Assembly: GCF_010731675.1 (NCBI RefSeq)
Contig: NZ_AP022584.1
Coordinates: forward strand, 3,720,001-3,784,000
DNA from: Mycobacterium marseillense
GTDB taxonomy: Bacteria > Actinomycetota > Actinomycetes > Mycobacteriales > Mycobacteriaceae
Reading direction: 5' to 3'
Length of the DNA: 64,000 nt
Numbering within the stretch: position 1 is the stretch's first letter; every line of letters begins with the position of its first letter. The position numbers and the translations under genes were made by a program. Shown one piece after another: positions 37,901 through 46,172 of this stretch. The notes under the pieces were generated by a model. It saw nothing but the letters and a program-made list of their open reading frames with translations, was not told the DNA's origin and did not search any database.

Positions 37901-39830
37901 CCTGACCCTGGCCGGCGGCGCGACCGTGTCGGCGTTGGCGCTGCTGCGGCGCGCCCCGCTGCGCCAGGCGGTGGCCGACGGCGTCGCGATCGCGGTGGCC
38001 GCCGTCCCCGAGGGGCTGCCCCTGGTGGCCACCCTCTCCCAGCTCTCGGCCGCCCAGCGGTTGACGGCCCGCGGCGCGCTGGTCCGCGCGCCACGCACCA
38101 TCGAAGCGTTGGGCCGCGTCGACACCATCTGCTTCGACAAGACCGGCACGCTCACCGAGAACCGGCTGCGCGTGGTGTGCGCCGTGCCGGTCGGGGTCGA
38201 CCCGCACGACGCGCTCCCCGAACTGACCGAGCCGCAATCGGCGGGGCTGCTGCGGGCCGCCGCGCGGGCATCCGCCCAGCCGCAGGACGGCCAGGGCCAC
38301 GCCCACGCCACCGACGAGGCGATCCTCACCGCCGCGAATTCGCTGAACGGCCATGGCGATTCGGAGTGGACGATGATCGCCGAGGTGCCCTTCGAGTCCA
38401 GCCGCGGCTTCGCGGCGGCGATCGGCGCCCTGGGCCACGGTGGCAGCGTCAACGGGAACGCCGCGGACGCGCCGGTACTGATCCTCAAGGGAGCACCTGA
38501 AGTCATCCTGCCGCGCTGCCGGTTCGCCGAGCCGCAGGCCGACCAGGAGCGGGCGGAGACCGTCGTCCGCGGCCTCGCCGAACAGGGCTTGCGAGTGTTG
38601 GCGGTGGCGCAGCGCGGCTGGAAACACGAGACCGACGACGACGACACCGACGCGGACGCCGTGGACGCCGCAGCCGAGGACCTCGAACTGCTCGGCTACA
38701 TCGGCTTGGCGGACACCGCCCGGGCGTCGGCCCGCCCGCTGATCGAAGCGCTCACCGACGCCGACCGCGACGTGGTGCTGATCACCGGCGACCACCCCGT
38801 CACCGCGCGGGCGATCGCCCGGCAGCTGGGCCTGCCCGCCGATGCGCGGGTGATCACCGGCGCCGAGCTCGCCGGTCTCGACGAGGACGCGTGCGCCAAG
38901 ATGGTCGCCGATGTGCAGGTCTTCGCGCGTGTCAGCCCGGAGCAGAAGGTGCAGATCGTGGCCGCGCTGCAGCGCTGCGGGCGGGTCACCGCGATGGTCG
39001 GCGACGGCGCCAACGACGCCGCGGCGATCCGAATGGCCGACGTGGGGATCGGGGTGAGCGGGCGCGGGTCGTCGGCCGCCCGCGGCGCCGCGGACATCGT
39101 GTTGACCGACGAGGATCTCGGCGTGCTGCTCGACGCCCTGGTCGAGGGCCGCAGCATGTGGGCGGGCGTCCGGGACGCCGTCACGATTCTGGTCGGCGGC
39201 AACGTCGGCGAAGTGTTGTTCACGATCATCGGCACCGCCTTCGGCGCGGGGCGCGCGCCGGTGGGCACCCGTCAGCTGCTGCTGGTCAACCTGCTCACCG
39301 ACATGTTCCCCGCGCTCGCGGTCGCGGTCACGTCGCAATACGTCGAACCCGACGAGGACGAGTACGAATCCCCCGAGGAGGCCGAAGAGGCGCGGCGGCA
39401 GCACCGGCGCGCGGTGCTGACCGGCCCCACGCCCTCCCTCGACGCCCCGCTGATGCGCCAGATCGTCACCCGCGGCGCCGTGACCGCAGCCGGGGCGACT
39501 GCGGCCTGGGCCATCGGGCGCTGGACGCCGGGCACCGAACGCCGCACGGCGACAATGGGTTTGACCGCCCTGGTCACCACGCAGCTGGCGCAGACGCTGC
39601 TGACCCGCCGGCACAGCCCGCTGGTGATAGCGACCGCGCTGGGCAGCGCCGGTGTGCTGGTCGGCATCGTCCAGACCCCGGTGCTCAGCCAGTTCTTCGG
39701 CTGCACGCCGCTGGGGCCGATCGCCTGGTCGGGCGTGCTGGGTTCCACCGCGGGCGCCACTGTGGTCTCGGCGCTGGCGCCCAACTGGCTGGCCAAGCAG
39801 GTCGCCGCGCTGGAGCCCGGCGAGGAGTAG
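34989..39830 (+). CDS. ctpI: Giant P-type ATPase CtpI
   Basis: A 1613-aa membrane ATPase, near the 1632-aa M. tuberculosis CtpI (Rv0107c). The active half is C-terminal: TGESLPVDK near 893, PEGLP near 1007, the phosphorylation site DKTGTLTEN at D1050, and GDGANDAAAIRMADVG later. The N-terminal half has an HMA-like fold without CxxC (about 100-155) and then a region resembling a decayed P-type core: VVIDGAALRG at 424 aligns with the DKTGT site but lacks K-T-G-T, and LAALAIADVGVALDDPRAAT near 590 mirrors the hinge motif. The ion is unknown. GTG start behind GAAGGGTGACGA. Confidence 0.93.
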   Translation: MKIPGVSSVVAGVAGGAAQMVRAGVSTAAGAAGALQTLASPVAELAGPVIQSVAQTTGRAIGMDTSTDGTAAPITPPVRWHSGQRVHLDLDPLLPFPRWGEYAPAVEEPVRRIPGVAKAHVEGSLGRLVVELSDGADHDAVLDEVRATVASIAADITWSKSEVATPSAPFADPGNPLALLVPLTAAALDLVAMSAAVTGWVTRLPSAPQTTRAAAALINHQPRMVAILEARLGRVGTDIALAATTAAAHGLTQSFGTPMLDLTQRTLQVSEAAAHRRVWRDREPHLASPQRPQAPVVPVISSAKSEVPRHSWAAAAAGEASHVVVGGTIDAAMDKAKGSMAGPVESYVDSAANGSLIAAVSALVAGGGTEDAAAAIEAGVPRAAHMGRQAFAAVLGRGLANSGQLVLDPGALRRLDRVKVVVIDGAALRGDHRAVLRVRGDAPGWDEDRVYEVADALLHGEQAPEPDPDELPATGARLKWVRNQGPSAAPAQGLESADLMVDGECVGSVDVGWEVDPYAIPLFQTAHRTGARVVLRHVAGTEDLTASVGATHPPGTPLLNVVRELRADRGPVLLITALHRDFASTDTLAALAIADVGVALDDPRAATAWTADIITGTDLADAVRILSAIPVARSASESAVHLAQGGTTLAGLLLVTGEQEKTTSPVSFRRWLNPVNAAAATALVAGTFSATRVVRLPDPTPQPLTAWHALDPEIVYSRLAGGARPLAVETEPSWRRRLDDLSYSPGLAPLRKPLHSVVRLASATRTELADPLTPILAVGAAASAIVGSNIDALLVAGVMTVNAITGGAQRLRAESAAAELFAEQDQMVRRVVVPAVATTRRRLDAAQHATRTATVSAKSLRPGDVIDLAAPEVVPADARLLVAEDLEVDESLLTGESLPVDKQVDPVAVNDPDRASMLFEGSTIVAGHARAIVVATGVGTAAHRAISAVADVETAAGIQARLRELTSKVLPLTLAGGATVSALALLRRAPLRQAVADGVAIAVAAVPEGLPLVATLSQLSAAQRLTARGALVRAPRTIEALGRVDTICFDKTGTLTENRLRVVCAVPVGVDPHDALPELTEPQSAGLLRAAARASAQPQDGQGHAHATDEAILTAANSLNGHGDSEWTMIAEVPFESSRGFAAAIGALGHGGSVNGNAADAPVLILKGAPEVILPRCRFAEPQADQERAETVVRGLAEQGLRVLAVAQRGWKHETDDDDTDADAVDAAAEDLELLGYIGLADTARASARPLIEALTDADRDVVLITGDHPVTARAIARQLGLPADARVITGAELAGLDEDACAKMVADVQVFARVSPEQKVQIVAALQRCGRVTAMVGDGANDAAAIRMADVGIGVSGRGSSAARGAADIVLTDEDLGVLLDALVEGRSMWAGVRDAVTILVGGNVGEVLFTIIGTAFGAGRAPVGTRQLLLVNLLTDMFPALAVAVTSQYVEPDEDEYESPEEAEEARRQHRRAVLTGPTPSLDAPLMRQIVTRGAVTAAGATAAWAIGRWTPGTERRTATMGLTALVTTQLAQTLLTRRHSPLVIATALGSAGVLVGIVQTPVLSQFFGCTPLGPIAWSGVLGSTAGATVVSALAPNWLAKQVAALEPGEE

Positions 39831-39840
39831 ACGATGGTGT

Positions 39841-41418
39841 TCAGCCGGATAGTTCCCGGCGCAGCACCTTGCCGGTCGGGTTGCGCGGGATGGCGTCCAC
39901 GACGTTGATGTCGCGGGGCTGTTCGAAGCGCGAGACTCGGCTCTTCAAGTACTCCCGGAGCTCCGGCACGTCGACGTCGCTGCCCGGGCGCGCCACCACG
40001 AACGCCGCCAACCGCTGGCCGAACCGCTCGTCGGGCACGCCGATGACCACGCTGTCGGCGATGGCGGGATGCTGGGCGAGCGCGTTTTCGACCGCGCGCG
40101 GATAGACGTTCTCGCCGCCGGAGATGATCATGTCGTCTTCGCGGCCGACGATGAACAGGCGCCCGGCGTTGTCGAGGTAACCCATGTCGCCGGTGCTGGT
40201 CATGCCGTCGACGACGGCCTTGGCTTCCCCGGCCGCGGGGCCGCCGGTGTAGCCCTTGCCCGCAAGGTCGCCCCCGACGAAGATGCGCCCGGTCACCCGC
40301 GGGCCTACCGGCCGGTCGCTCTTGTTGAGGATGCGCACGGGACAGCCCGCGACGGGCCGTCCGACGGTTTCGGGGGCCTCGCGAAGGTCGGCCGGCGTTG
40401 CGAGGGAACCGATGCCGACCTCGGTGGAGCCGTAGCCGTTGTAGAGGATGTCGCCGTAGGTGTCCATGAACCGCTGCCCCAGCGTGGGATCGAGGCGGTC
40501 CCCGCTGGACATCACCACGCGCAGGCGCGGGACCGGGTTGCGCGCCCGCACCCGCTCGGGCAGCTCGAGGATGCGCGCGAGCACGACCGGCACCGCGGTG
40601 AAGGCGTCGGCGCGGTGCAGCGACGCCTGGGCCAGCGCGGCTTCGGCATCGAACTGCCGATGCGTGAGCACCGTGCCGCCGAGGGCGATCGTCAGCATCA
40701 GCATGCCCAGCCCCAGCCCGTGAAACATGGGCATTGCCACCGAGATCCGCGACCCGGTACGCAGCCGGGTGCGGTCGAGGATCGTCACCCAGACCCCCAC
40801 CGCGGACCGCATCTCCGGCGCGCGCGGCACCCCCTTGGGTTTGCCGGTGGTGCCCGACGTCAGCAGCACGATCCGGCCGGGCGGGGCCACGCGCGGCCGT
40901 CGGGCGTCCTCTTCGGCGGTGGCCGTCGCCGGGTCGACCGTGACGGCCGATTCGTCGGCGGCCCGGATCCGCTCGCCGAATTCGTTGTCGGCGACCATCG
41001 TTGAGATGCGGTGGGCTTGCAGGGCGGCCGCCAGCGCATCGCTGCGGAATTCCGTGCTGATCGGGACGACGTCGGCGCCCAGCAGCGCGGCCGCGAAGAC
41101 ACCCGCGACGAAACCGCGTCCGTTGCGGCACATGACCCCGACCGCCCGGCCGGGGCCGACGCCGTCGCCGGACAACCGCCGCGCCAGCGCCTCGGTTTCT
41201 CGTTGCAGCCGGCGGTAGCTCAGCGCGCCGTCGTCGTCGACGATCGCCGTGCGGTCCGGCCAGCGGGCCGCCGTGACCGCCAACAGCGTGTAGGGGTTGG
41301 TGCCGCCCCGGCGCGCCTCGCGAAGCAGCCGCAGGCCCGCCGGCAGCGAGGGCGGGGTGAGCAGGCCGGAATGCAGCAGGGCGCGGGCGGCGGTGGTGGC
41401 GACGCGGTCATTGGTCAC
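39841..41418 (-). CDS. Acyl-CoA synthetase (FadD family)
   Basis: A 525-aa fatty-acyl ligase. The AMP loop is LLTSGTTGKPKGVP near residue 180, then YNGYGSTEVG, STGDMGYLD and GREDDMIISGGENVYP, with the adenylation Lys in RNPTGKVLRREL. It overlaps the SDR at 41408 by 11 bp and is convergent with ctpI, 10 bp apart. In mycobacteria such ligase/SDR pairs are common in lipid metabolism; the chain specificity is not visible. Confidence 0.9.
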   Translation of the reverse strand: MTNDRVATTAARALLHSGLLTPPSLPAGLRLLREARRGGTNPYTLLAVTAARWPDRTAIVDDDGALSYRRLQRETEALARRLSGDGVGPGRAVGVMCRNGRGFVAGVFAAALLGADVVPISTEFRSDALAAALQAHRISTMVADNEFGERIRAADESAVTVDPATATAEEDARRPRVAPPGRIVLLTSGTTGKPKGVPRAPEMRSAVGVWVTILDRTRLRTGSRISVAMPMFHGLGLGMLMLTIALGGTVLTHRQFDAEAALAQASLHRADAFTAVPVVLARILELPERVRARNPVPRLRVVMSSGDRLDPTLGQRFMDTYGDILYNGYGSTEVGIGSLATPADLREAPETVGRPVAGCPVRILNKSDRPVGPRVTGRIFVGGDLAGKGYTGGPAAGEAKAVVDGMTSTGDMGYLDNAGRLFIVGREDDMIISGGENVYPRAVENALAQHPAIADSVVIGVPDERFGQRLAAFVVARPGSDVDVPELREYLKSRVSRFEQPRDINVVDAIPRNPTGKVLRRELSG

Positions 41419-42328
41419 GGTCGCCCCCGTCGGATGCGGTGAGGAATCGGCGATGCCATACCCGGGCGGCGTAGTCGGCGGGTCCCGCCAGCAGCACCGA
41501 GGCGAACTCGGCCGGCAGCACCCACGGCGGCTCGAGGGTGCGGGGCCGCTCGATGACCGCTTTGGCGATGACGTCGGCGGCTTGGTCCGGCGACAGGCCG
41601 GGGAGCCTGCCCAGCAGGGGCGTGGGGGCGATCATGCGAGTACGGACCAGCGCGAAGTAGACGGTGGTGACATCGACGCCGTCGCCGTGCAGCTCCGGGG
41701 CCACGCTGCGCAGCCAGCGGTCGAACGCCCCCTTCGACGCCTGATAGGCGCCCCACTGCGGGCCCGGCACCACCCGCACGCCGACGCTGGACACGTTCAC
41801 GACGTGCCCGCCGCCGTGGTCGCGCATGGCCGGCAAGAGTCCGAGCAGCAGCCGGACGGGCCCCAAGTAGTTGATGTCGATGGTGCGCTGGAAGTCGTGT
41901 GGCCGGTCGTACTGGTCGTGCAGCGAGCGGCGCAGCGACTTGCCGGCGTTGCTCACCACGATGTCGAGCGGGCCGTGCTCCTCGGTGATCTGCTTGCCCA
42001 GGGCGCTCACCGCGGACTCGTCGGTGAGATCGGTCGGGTACGCGACCGCGCGGCCGCCGCCGGCGTTGATCGACGCCGCCAGGTCACCGAGCCTTTCCTC
42101 GGACCGGGCAACTACCAGCACCGTCGCGCCGGCGGCGGCGAGGCTGCGCGCGGTCGCCTCGCCGATGCCGTAGGAGGCGCCGGTCACCAGCGCGGTTTTG
42201 CCGGAGGCGGCGGCGCGCAGCCTGTCGGGATCCGACACCCGCGCCGGATTGGCCACATGGTCTCCCGCCGTGGCGAAGACCGCGTTCAGGGCATGGGCTA
42301 GTGCGTTCAACATCGCTGCCGCATTCAC
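41408..42328 (-). CDS. SDR oxidoreductase upstream of fadD
   Basis: A 306-aa short-chain dehydrogenase with an N-terminal extension of about 40 residues before the cofactor loop TGASYGIGEATA. It has SNAGKSLRR, Ser in NVSSVGV and YQASKGA, and a long C-terminal region (PPWVLPAEFASVLLAGPADY). The sequence type is the DltE-like group that works on lipid substrates. Translational overlap with the downstream ligase suggests a shared acyl substrate. Confidence 0.87.
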   Translation of the reverse strand: MNAAAMLNALAHALNAVFATAGDHVANPARVSDPDRLRAAASGKTALVTGASYGIGEATARSLAAAGATVLVVARSEERLGDLAASINAGGGRAVAYPTDLTDESAVSALGKQITEEHGPLDIVVSNAGKSLRRSLHDQYDRPHDFQRTIDINYLGPVRLLLGLLPAMRDHGGGHVVNVSSVGVRVVPGPQWGAYQASKGAFDRWLRSVAPELHGDGVDVTTVYFALVRTRMIAPTPLLGRLPGLSPDQAADVIAKAVIERPRTLEPPWVLPAEFASVLLAGPADYAARVWHRRFLTASDGGDRDQ

Positions 42329-42614
42329 TCGAGCCGCTTGCCGGGACGTGGCTGTTGCTCAACCGTGTCCCGACCCGTAACTACAAGTAGCAGACCACAT
42401 TGCGGTCCGGGACCGCGCTTCGGCCCGGCCGTGACGGCCTGGTGGCGATCCGGGTGGGGCGCGGGAACGCGCGGAGGCGGGGTGCGCATGCCGGATGAGC
42501 GCTGCGCACAACCGATCTCACTCCGCCCGCATCAGCGGCGGTTCTTTTATGAGAACACAGTAATTTCGGCGTTTCCTCTGTTTAAGGCGCGTGTCGAATG
42601 GGCACAATGGCGGC

Positions 42615-43358
42615 ATGTTTGCGCGTCACATCGTTCGTTCGTTTGGTCCAGCAGTAGTTATCGCCGCATCGGGCATGGCCGCCTCGGCCATCTCCGGTTC
42701 CCTCATCCCCACCGCCACCGCCCAGTGTCCCGACGTGCAAGTGGTCTTCGCCCGCGGCACCGGCGAAGAACCCGGCGTCGGCCCCACCGGACAAGCCTTC
42801 GTCGACGCCCTGCACCAACGCGTCGGCGACCGCTCCTTTGACGTCTACCCCGTCAACTACCCCGCCACCGACCAATGGGACACCGGCATCGACGGCATCC
42901 GCGACGCCAGCACCCACGTCGTGTCCATGGCACACGACTGCCCCACCACCAAAATGGTCCTCGGCGGCTACTCCCAAGGCGCGGCCGTCATGGGCTTTGT
43001 CACCTCCGCAGCCGTCCCCGAAGGCATCGACCCCGCCACCGTCCCCAAACCCCTGGCCCCCGACGTCGCCAACCACGTCTCCTCGGTCGTGCTCTTCGGC
43101 ATGCCCAACGTGCGCGCCATGAACTTCCTCGGCGAACCCCCCGTCGTCATCGGGCCCACCTACGCCGACAAAACCCTCAAAGTCTGCGCCATCGAAGACC
43201 CCGTCTGCTCCGACGGCATGAACTTCGCCGCCCACAACACCTACGCCGACGACGGCTCCATCATCGACAAAGGCGTCGCCTTCGCCTCCAGCCACCTCGG
43301 CATGGGCGCCCCCAGCGCGATGTCGGTCGCATCGCCGCACGGAGGGTTCGGGGAGTGA
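42615..43358 (+). CDS. Secreted cutinase (serine esterase)
   Basis: A 247-aa secreted alpha/beta hydrolase. A signal peptide (HIVRSFGPAVVIAASGMAAS to about ATAQ, residue 37) is followed by the cutinase domain: CPDVQVVFARGTGEEPGVG, the nucleophile motif GGYSQGAAV, Asp in CAIEDPVC and His in FAAHNTYADDG. Mycobacterial cutinase-like proteins are lipases/esterases at the cell surface. Codon use is strikingly unlike the neighbours (AAA, GAA, CAA and CCC preferred). The 286 bp before it hold no gene; an AT-richer patch near 42540-42590 may be the promoter. Confidence 0.92.
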   Translation: MFARHIVRSFGPAVVIAASGMAASAISGSLIPTATAQCPDVQVVFARGTGEEPGVGPTGQAFVDALHQRVGDRSFDVYPVNYPATDQWDTGIDGIRDASTHVVSMAHDCPTTKMVLGGYSQGAAVMGFVTSAAVPEGIDPATVPKPLAPDVANHVSSVVLFGMPNVRAMNFLGEPPVVIGPTYADKTLKVCAIEDPVCSDGMNFAAHNTYADDGSIIDKGVAFASSHLGMGAPSAMSVASPHGGFGE

Positions 43359-43440
43359 GCGGCTGACCCGCTCGTAGTCCTTTTATCGGCCTGTCCCGCA
43401 GGCGGTTTCACGTCACGCGATAATGCTGCGCGTGGCGCCC

Positions 43441-44205
43441 CTAGCGGCCGGGCCCGGCGGTGATCGCCTCGTTGAAGCCGGGATAGATGTCGTCGTAGGT
43501 GCCATCCCGCTCGGCGAACCGGAAGGCCTTGACGCGCTCGACCACGATCTCGTCGGCCTGCGGATGCGCCTGCAGCAGGGCCATGGTCTCGGTGATGTAT
43601 TCCTCGAGCGGCATCGCCCGGGGGTCGAATCCGCGCTCGCCCTGCAACCCGGTCTGCACCTGCGGCGGAATGATCTCGATGACCCGCACCGAGCTGTCGC
43701 GCAGCTGGAAGCGCAGCGATTGGGTGAACGAGTGCAACGCCGCCTTGGTGGCGCAATAGCTCGGGGTCAGCGCGCTGGGCATGAAGGCCAGACCGGAGGT
43801 GACGTTGAGGATGGCGGCGTGCGGCTTGCGCAGCAGCGACGGCAGCAGCGCCGCGGTCAGCCGGATGGGGCCCAGCAGGTTGATGGCCACCGTCTGCTCG
43901 GCCAGGCCGACATTGCCACTGGTGAGGTCCTCGACCCGTTGAATGCCGGCGTTGTTGACCACCACGTTGAGATCCGGGTAGTGGTCGGTGACCTCGGTGG
44001 CGAATCGGCGGATGTCGGCGGGGTCGCCTTGATCGAGCGACAGGGTCTGCATGCCCGGGTTGGCCTCGGCGACGGCCCGGAGGTGCTCGCCGCGCCGCGC
44101 GGCGACGATGACCCGGTTGCCCAACCGGTGCAACGCTTCGGCCAGGCCGCGGCCGATTCCGGTGCCGCCGCCGGTGACCAATACGGTATTGCCCGTCATC
44201 TGCAT
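43441..44205 (-). CDS. SDR oxidoreductase, DltE-like
   Basis: A 254-aa short-chain dehydrogenase: TGGGTGIGRGLA, NNAGIQRV, Ser in NVTSGLA, YCATKAA at the active site, and no DGG end. It is close to the DltE/YdfG-type group of uncertain substrate. ATG 44205 follows AAGGAGAACCGCG, and an upstream frame extension is not needed. Convergent with the cutinase gene, 82 bp apart. Confidence 0.88.
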   Translation of the reverse strand: MQMTGNTVLVTGGGTGIGRGLAEALHRLGNRVIVAARRGEHLRAVAEANPGMQTLSLDQGDPADIRRFATEVTDHYPDLNVVVNNAGIQRVEDLTSGNVGLAEQTVAINLLGPIRLTAALLPSLLRKPHAAILNVTSGLAFMPSALTPSYCATKAALHSFTQSLRFQLRDSSVRVIEIIPPQVQTGLQGERGFDPRAMPLEEYITETMALLQAHPQADEIVVERVKAFRFAERDGTYDDIYPGFNEAITAGPGR

Positions 44206-44353
44206 CGCGGTTCTCCTTCGGGTTCGCTCGACCGGCCCCACTCGACCGACGTTGCGGAATGCCCCATTGCGAGGGCGGCTAACCACGATGCTCAATCCGG
44301 CCGCGCGCCGTCAAGGTCGGCGCCGCGGCGAAGACGAGCCGCGGGAGACCTGT

Positions 44354-45325
44354 TTACGCGACGGCGCGGTTGTGCAGCGGACGCGGGTCGATGCCGGCGC
44401 GGGCCCAGGCCTCGGCCGCCCACGGGGTGTAGAGCGCCTTGACGGGTAGCCGGTTGATCAGGGGGTTGAGCGCGCGGACGACCGCGGCGAGCCGCTGGAA
44501 TCGCTTCTCTTTCTTGGCATCCCACCGCAGCTGGCACACCTCGCGCATCTGCGGCGGCAGCGTTCCGACGACGACCAGGCGGGTATAGGCGTTCAGCGGC
44601 GCCGAGACCACGTTCCAGAGCGGTTTGGGCATCCAGCGCGGACCCGGGATGCCCTTGCGGATGTACCCCGTGCCGTAGAGCACCGTCTTGTGCGGGACGA
44701 ACCGGTCGAGCATCTCGTCCCAGTAGGCCACGAAGTCGTCGTAGGTCTGCGGCTGTCCGCGGTCGCTGACGCCGTAGAGGCTGTACCAGACCTTGCCCTC
44801 GTTGAAGATCTGCTCCTTCTCGGCGTGCGACAACCGGCGGATGAACATGTCGGTGTTGTAGATGACCTGGTCGACGAAGCTGGCGTGGGCCCAGTAGAAC
44901 AGCTCCGGGTTCAACGCGTGATACCGCGATCCGTCGCTGACGGTGCCCTTGATCGTCTTGTGAAAGTCCCGCACCTTGCGGCCCCACTCGTGGGGGTCCT
45001 CGGAGTAGACGGTGTTCATCAGCGGAGGCGCCGTCCGCTTGGCCCGGCCCAGCGTGTCACTGAAGATCACGGAGTGGTCCAGCACGCCCTGGGCGAGTTG
45101 CTCGATGCAGTTCTCGACCCCGGCGGTGCGCTGGAATCCGAAGAGCTGGGTTCGGTTGTCTCCGTAAAACTTCCAGATCAACGAATCCGGGCCCAGGCGC
45201 GGTGAGGTGTCGCCTCCGGGCGACCAGTCCGGTCCGTCGGTGGGCATGGCCACGGCCTCGCGAACGCCGCTGTCGAAACGTGACCCCGCGCTCTCGGCGG
45301 CGAGCTGGTCGTTCTGGGCGGTCAT
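44354..45325 (-). CDS. DUF2236 oxygenase-like (MpaB/latex-clearing family) protein
   Basis: A 323-aa protein of the DUF2236 family, distant relatives of latex-clearing haem oxygenases and MpaB. Visible family features are SLIWKFYGDNRTQLFGF, the HALNPELFYWAHASFVDQ helix with conserved His, and DEMLDRFVPHK. Family members are often next to a TetR regulator, as here. A perfect AAGGAGG stands 7 nt before the ATG. Function not known. Confidence 0.84.
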   Translation of the reverse strand: MTAQNDQLAAESAGSRFDSGVREAVAMPTDGPDWSPGGDTSPRLGPDSLIWKFYGDNRTQLFGFQRTAGVENCIEQLAQGVLDHSVIFSDTLGRAKRTAPPLMNTVYSEDPHEWGRKVRDFHKTIKGTVSDGSRYHALNPELFYWAHASFVDQVIYNTDMFIRRLSHAEKEQIFNEGKVWYSLYGVSDRGQPQTYDDFVAYWDEMLDRFVPHKTVLYGTGYIRKGIPGPRWMPKPLWNVVSAPLNAYTRLVVVGTLPPQMREVCQLRWDAKKEKRFQRLAAVVRALNPLINRLPVKALYTPWAAEAWARAGIDPRPLHNRAVA

Positions 45326-45378
45326 GCCCCCACCTCCTTATGGCACGCACGCTGCGCGGCGAAGCGATGTGAACCAGT

Positions 45379-45402
45379 GACACAAAGTCGTATCTTTGTT
45401 TC
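45379..45402. promoter_or_regulatory. Inverted repeat ACAAAG-N6-CTTTGT, candidate TetR operator
   Basis: ACAAAG (45382-45387) and CTTTGT (45394-45399) form a dyad that extends imperfectly to GACACAAAG/CTTTGTTTC. It lies between the DUF2236 gene start (54 bp away) and the TetR gene start at 45515. Spacing suits a TetR dimer controlling both genes. Confidence 0.6.
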
Positions 45403-45514
45403 AAAGCCTAGCAACCGCCCGTCGACATTGCACATTGCCGGTGGGGGCCGGGTGGCCGTGCCGCTTTCTCGCCGCCGAAAAGTCGGCGCTGAACCGCGCC
45501 GGGGAGTTGATACG

Positions 45515-46132
45515 ATGCCGCCAATCATGCAGTCCGAACCGGGCGCTGCCGCTATCTCCGCGTCTACCGAGGCGCTGACCGATCTCGACCGCACCATCCT
45601 GGACACGGCGCGCGGGGTGTTCGAGACCTACGGCGTGCGCCGGGCCAACATCGACGACGTCGCCACCCGGGCCGGGGTCAGCCGCAGCACCATTTATCGC
45701 CGCTTTCCGACCAAGGAAAAGCTGTTCGGACAGGTGGTGCGGCGCGAGGCCGAACTCTTCTTCAGCACGCTCGATCAGGCGACGGCCGGATGCGATCCGC
45801 AGGAGGCCGTGGTCGAGGCATTCGCGCTCGGGGTGCGCTTGGTGCAGGATTCGCCGCTGTATTCGCGGATCGCCGAAAGCGAGCCGGAGCTGTTCGGCAT
45901 GTTCTCCCGGTCGCATATCTTCCCGATTCGCCAGTTCGCCGACGGGATCGCCCATACCCTGCGGCGGTGCGGCGCCGAGATGTCCGAGACCGATCTGGAC
46001 AACATCGCCGACATCCTGCTGCGCGTCGCGCTCGGCATCATCGTCTTTCCCACCGACCGGCTCGACACCTCGGATCCGGCGGCGGTGCGCGAGTACGCCG
46101 CCCGCTATCTGGTTCCGATCATCAGCCGCTGA
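45515..46132 (+). CDS. TetR-family regulator
   Basis: A 205-aa repressor. The helix-turn-helix is at about 25-70: [47 protein letters not shown]. The C-terminal ligand domain is of standard length. ATG 45515 with GGGGAG upstream is preferred over the longer frame. It probably controls the divergent DUF2236 gene and itself through the dyad at 45379. Confidence 0.88.
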   Translation: MPPIMQSEPGAAAISASTEALTDLDRTILDTARGVFETYGVRRANIDDVATRAGVSRSTIYRRFPTKEKLFGQVVRREAELFFSTLDQATAGCDPQEAVVEAFALGVRLVQDSPLYSRIAESEPELFGMFSRSHIFPIRQFADGIAHTLRRCGAEMSETDLDNIADILLRVALGIIVFPTDRLDTSDPAAVREYAARYLVPIISR

Positions 46133-46172
46133 CGGACACCGCGATGTCGGTGCCCTGAACTACGCTCGATCC

